DNA of 64,000 nt. Origin: Chrysogorgia sp. JL179-B06. Lineage: Eukaryota > Cnidaria > Anthozoa > Scleralcyonacea > Chrysogorgiidae. The notes below the pieces were generated by a model, which made no database searches, was not told the DNA's origin, and was given only the letters and a program-made list of their open reading frames with translations. Position numbers and translations under genes: made by a program. Positions 62,476-64,000 of the stretch are shown here, in pieces. Numbering within the stretch: position 1 is the stretch's first letter; each line of letters starts with the position of its first letter. The DNA lies in contig JAYKKM010000057.1 in NCBI GenBank assembly GCA_035772405.1, forward strand, positions 1 to 64,000. The letters run 5' to 3'.

Positions 62476-64000
62476 ACATGCTGTATATTTGTGAGATTTT
62501 ATTCTCACAGGAACCATTGACATTGTATTTGACAGTACTCAATTTATATATAATAATATATACATTATTTTGTTAAATTTACTTTGTTTTAAGGACATAA
62601 TATAAAATCCAAAAGAAGCATTTATAAGGTTATATAATTTATATATGCATACAAAAAAATGCAATGTAGCCTGCTAGGTGTTACCGCAGGCTAGGGCTAT
62701 ACTTTGGCATATTGAAGATTATGACAGCTTGAAGAAACATTATTTCTTTCCAAAACCAACATTTTGAACCAGAAACATATTTATAATTTTAGTGCATATA
62801 TAATTTGAGCATGCTCACCTCATTTAGAGGCCAGTCATTATTTATGGATATACTGGGTCGATCGGGTAAAATTGACCCCGGGTCATGAAATATTTTGCCC
62901 TCATTTCTACGAGCTATGAAATTTTATTATTAATTCATCAAGTGTAACACACAAGAAGTATAACACACAATAAAAAGTGTATAATAAAAAAGTGCAACAC
63001 ACAATAAGATGAGCACAAGCACACTTAAAAAAATGTTTGCATTTTTAGTGAGACAGAAAAAACAAAACCATAAATTTTCTTACAGTATTTCTGTTCATGT
63101 GTGAAAATAGAGTGGGTCAAGCAAATATTTGAATTAATAGTTTTAAAATATTCCCAACCAATTGACAAATTACTGTGATGTCATGGTTAGCGAGCAAACT
63201 CAGATACCGAGCCAGCTTGCCTCCATTTATCAAGGACAAAAATCAGTTTGAAAGGTGTGTACAATGTATCTGGCTGTGCAGACCAACTAACATGCAGTTG
63301 GCAAACAACAACAATTTATGTTGGGTGAGGGACAATGAAAAATACATGGCTGCACAAGATGTCACAGTGAACAATAACAAACACTTCATCGATTGGAGTT
63401 GGTCTGGGTGTCAGACACAAGGTGTTCATTTGTATTAAGCATTCATATATAATATATGAACAATCAATACACAGATAGCTATATAAATAGGTCAACAGTG
63501 TATTAAATTCATGTTGCAAACACAGGGTACAATAAACGGTACAATAAATCAAAACAAGTTAAGTACAATACTTTCAGCATACTTTCCCTACCTAAGTAAT
63601 TATAAGGAATATGATTTTTTGTCTGCCAGAAACATGAATTATCTTGAGTGACAAAAAATCTTTACATTTCACAATTTATGAGATTGCTGATAACAATTAT
63701 TTAATTATTGGAATTTGGAAATTTAGTACAGCATCCTTGGGACCTTTATTGTTTATGCCTAATGACAAAGTTAAAATTACAATGCTCGTCTACTCCTAAC
63801 AAAACCAATGCAATATGTCAACTGTGCCAAACTTATCTAACAAAATTTGCAATTAAACTGCAGTCAATTCCCTATTCGGCACGTTCCTGTAACGGCTAAT
63901 ATCTCACACTAGCATTGTAGATGTTAATAGCAAAATCCAGTAGACACATGTACGCACTGCGTACCTATTTTTACTTTTGTCACTGACTCAATAGAAATAT
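62476..64000. other. Right end, no confidently recognised gene
   Basis: AT-rich. A plus-strand frame at 63,175-63,438 (WLASKLRYRASLPPFIKDKN, QFERCVQCIWLCRPTNMQLA) looks partly protein-like but matches nothing I know. AACACACAA words recur at 62,946-63,003. Confidence 0.4.

Overview
The window looks like a repeat-dense, AT-rich contig from an aquatic invertebrate animal; a cnidarian or mollusc-like genome would fit. There are no bacterial operons, rRNAs or true tRNAs. Coding matter consists of transposable elements and transposon-derived genes with GT-AG introns: hAT, Polinton/Maverick, RTE- and L2/CR1-type non-LTR retrotransposons, a Penelope-like remnant, a Kolobok-like transposase gene, Myb/SANT and P2X7-like fragments, MITE-like foldbacks and a tRNA-derived SINE family.

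Layout. Bases 1 to about 13.5 kb have abnormal homopolymer runs and no sustained reading frame. They look like uncorrected long-read sequence, although a SINE head (6.46 kb) and the left part of a decayed hAT element (about 11.2-15.46 kb) can still be seen. Bases 15,508-33,171 are a complete 17.66-kb Polinton/Maverick flanked by the 6-bp target-site duplication GTTGAC. Its terminal inverted repeats are about 300 bp, start with AGTAGTAGT, and end in a ~131-nt near-perfect palindrome. From 33.2 to 64 kb follow a young 5'-truncated RTE insertion (12-bp TSD), an L2/CR1-like LINE, microsatellites, a RecQ-like helicase fragment between inverted MITE copies, a 720-bp palindrome, a Myb/SANT gene next to a Ser/Asp-repeat gene, Penelope and LINE remnants, a multi-exon Kolobok-like gene (47.9-51.8 kb), P2X7-like and zinc-finger fragments, and several unassigned repeat families.

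The Polinton is the coherent system here. Genes diverge from a point at 26.2 kb where two start codons are only 17 bp apart. The leftward arm carries a probable penton/attachment/membrane group, a BRO-N + VRR-NUC + C2H2 nuclease, small membrane proteins, zinc-finger proteins and, last, protein-primed DNA polymerase B. The rightward arm carries a putative minor capsid protein, a chromodomain retroviral-type integrase, conserved structural/membrane proteins, the putative major capsid protein, the packaging ATPase and a further conserved protein. Nearly every gene is preceded within about 25 nt of its start by a TATAGTATA/TATAATATA-like motif, suggesting one shared promoter class. Most genes carry single-base frameshifts, often in homopolymers, and at least three in-frame TAG codons are present, so as written this copy is not functional. 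Whether the breaks are decay or read error is unresolved. No adenain-like protease was found.
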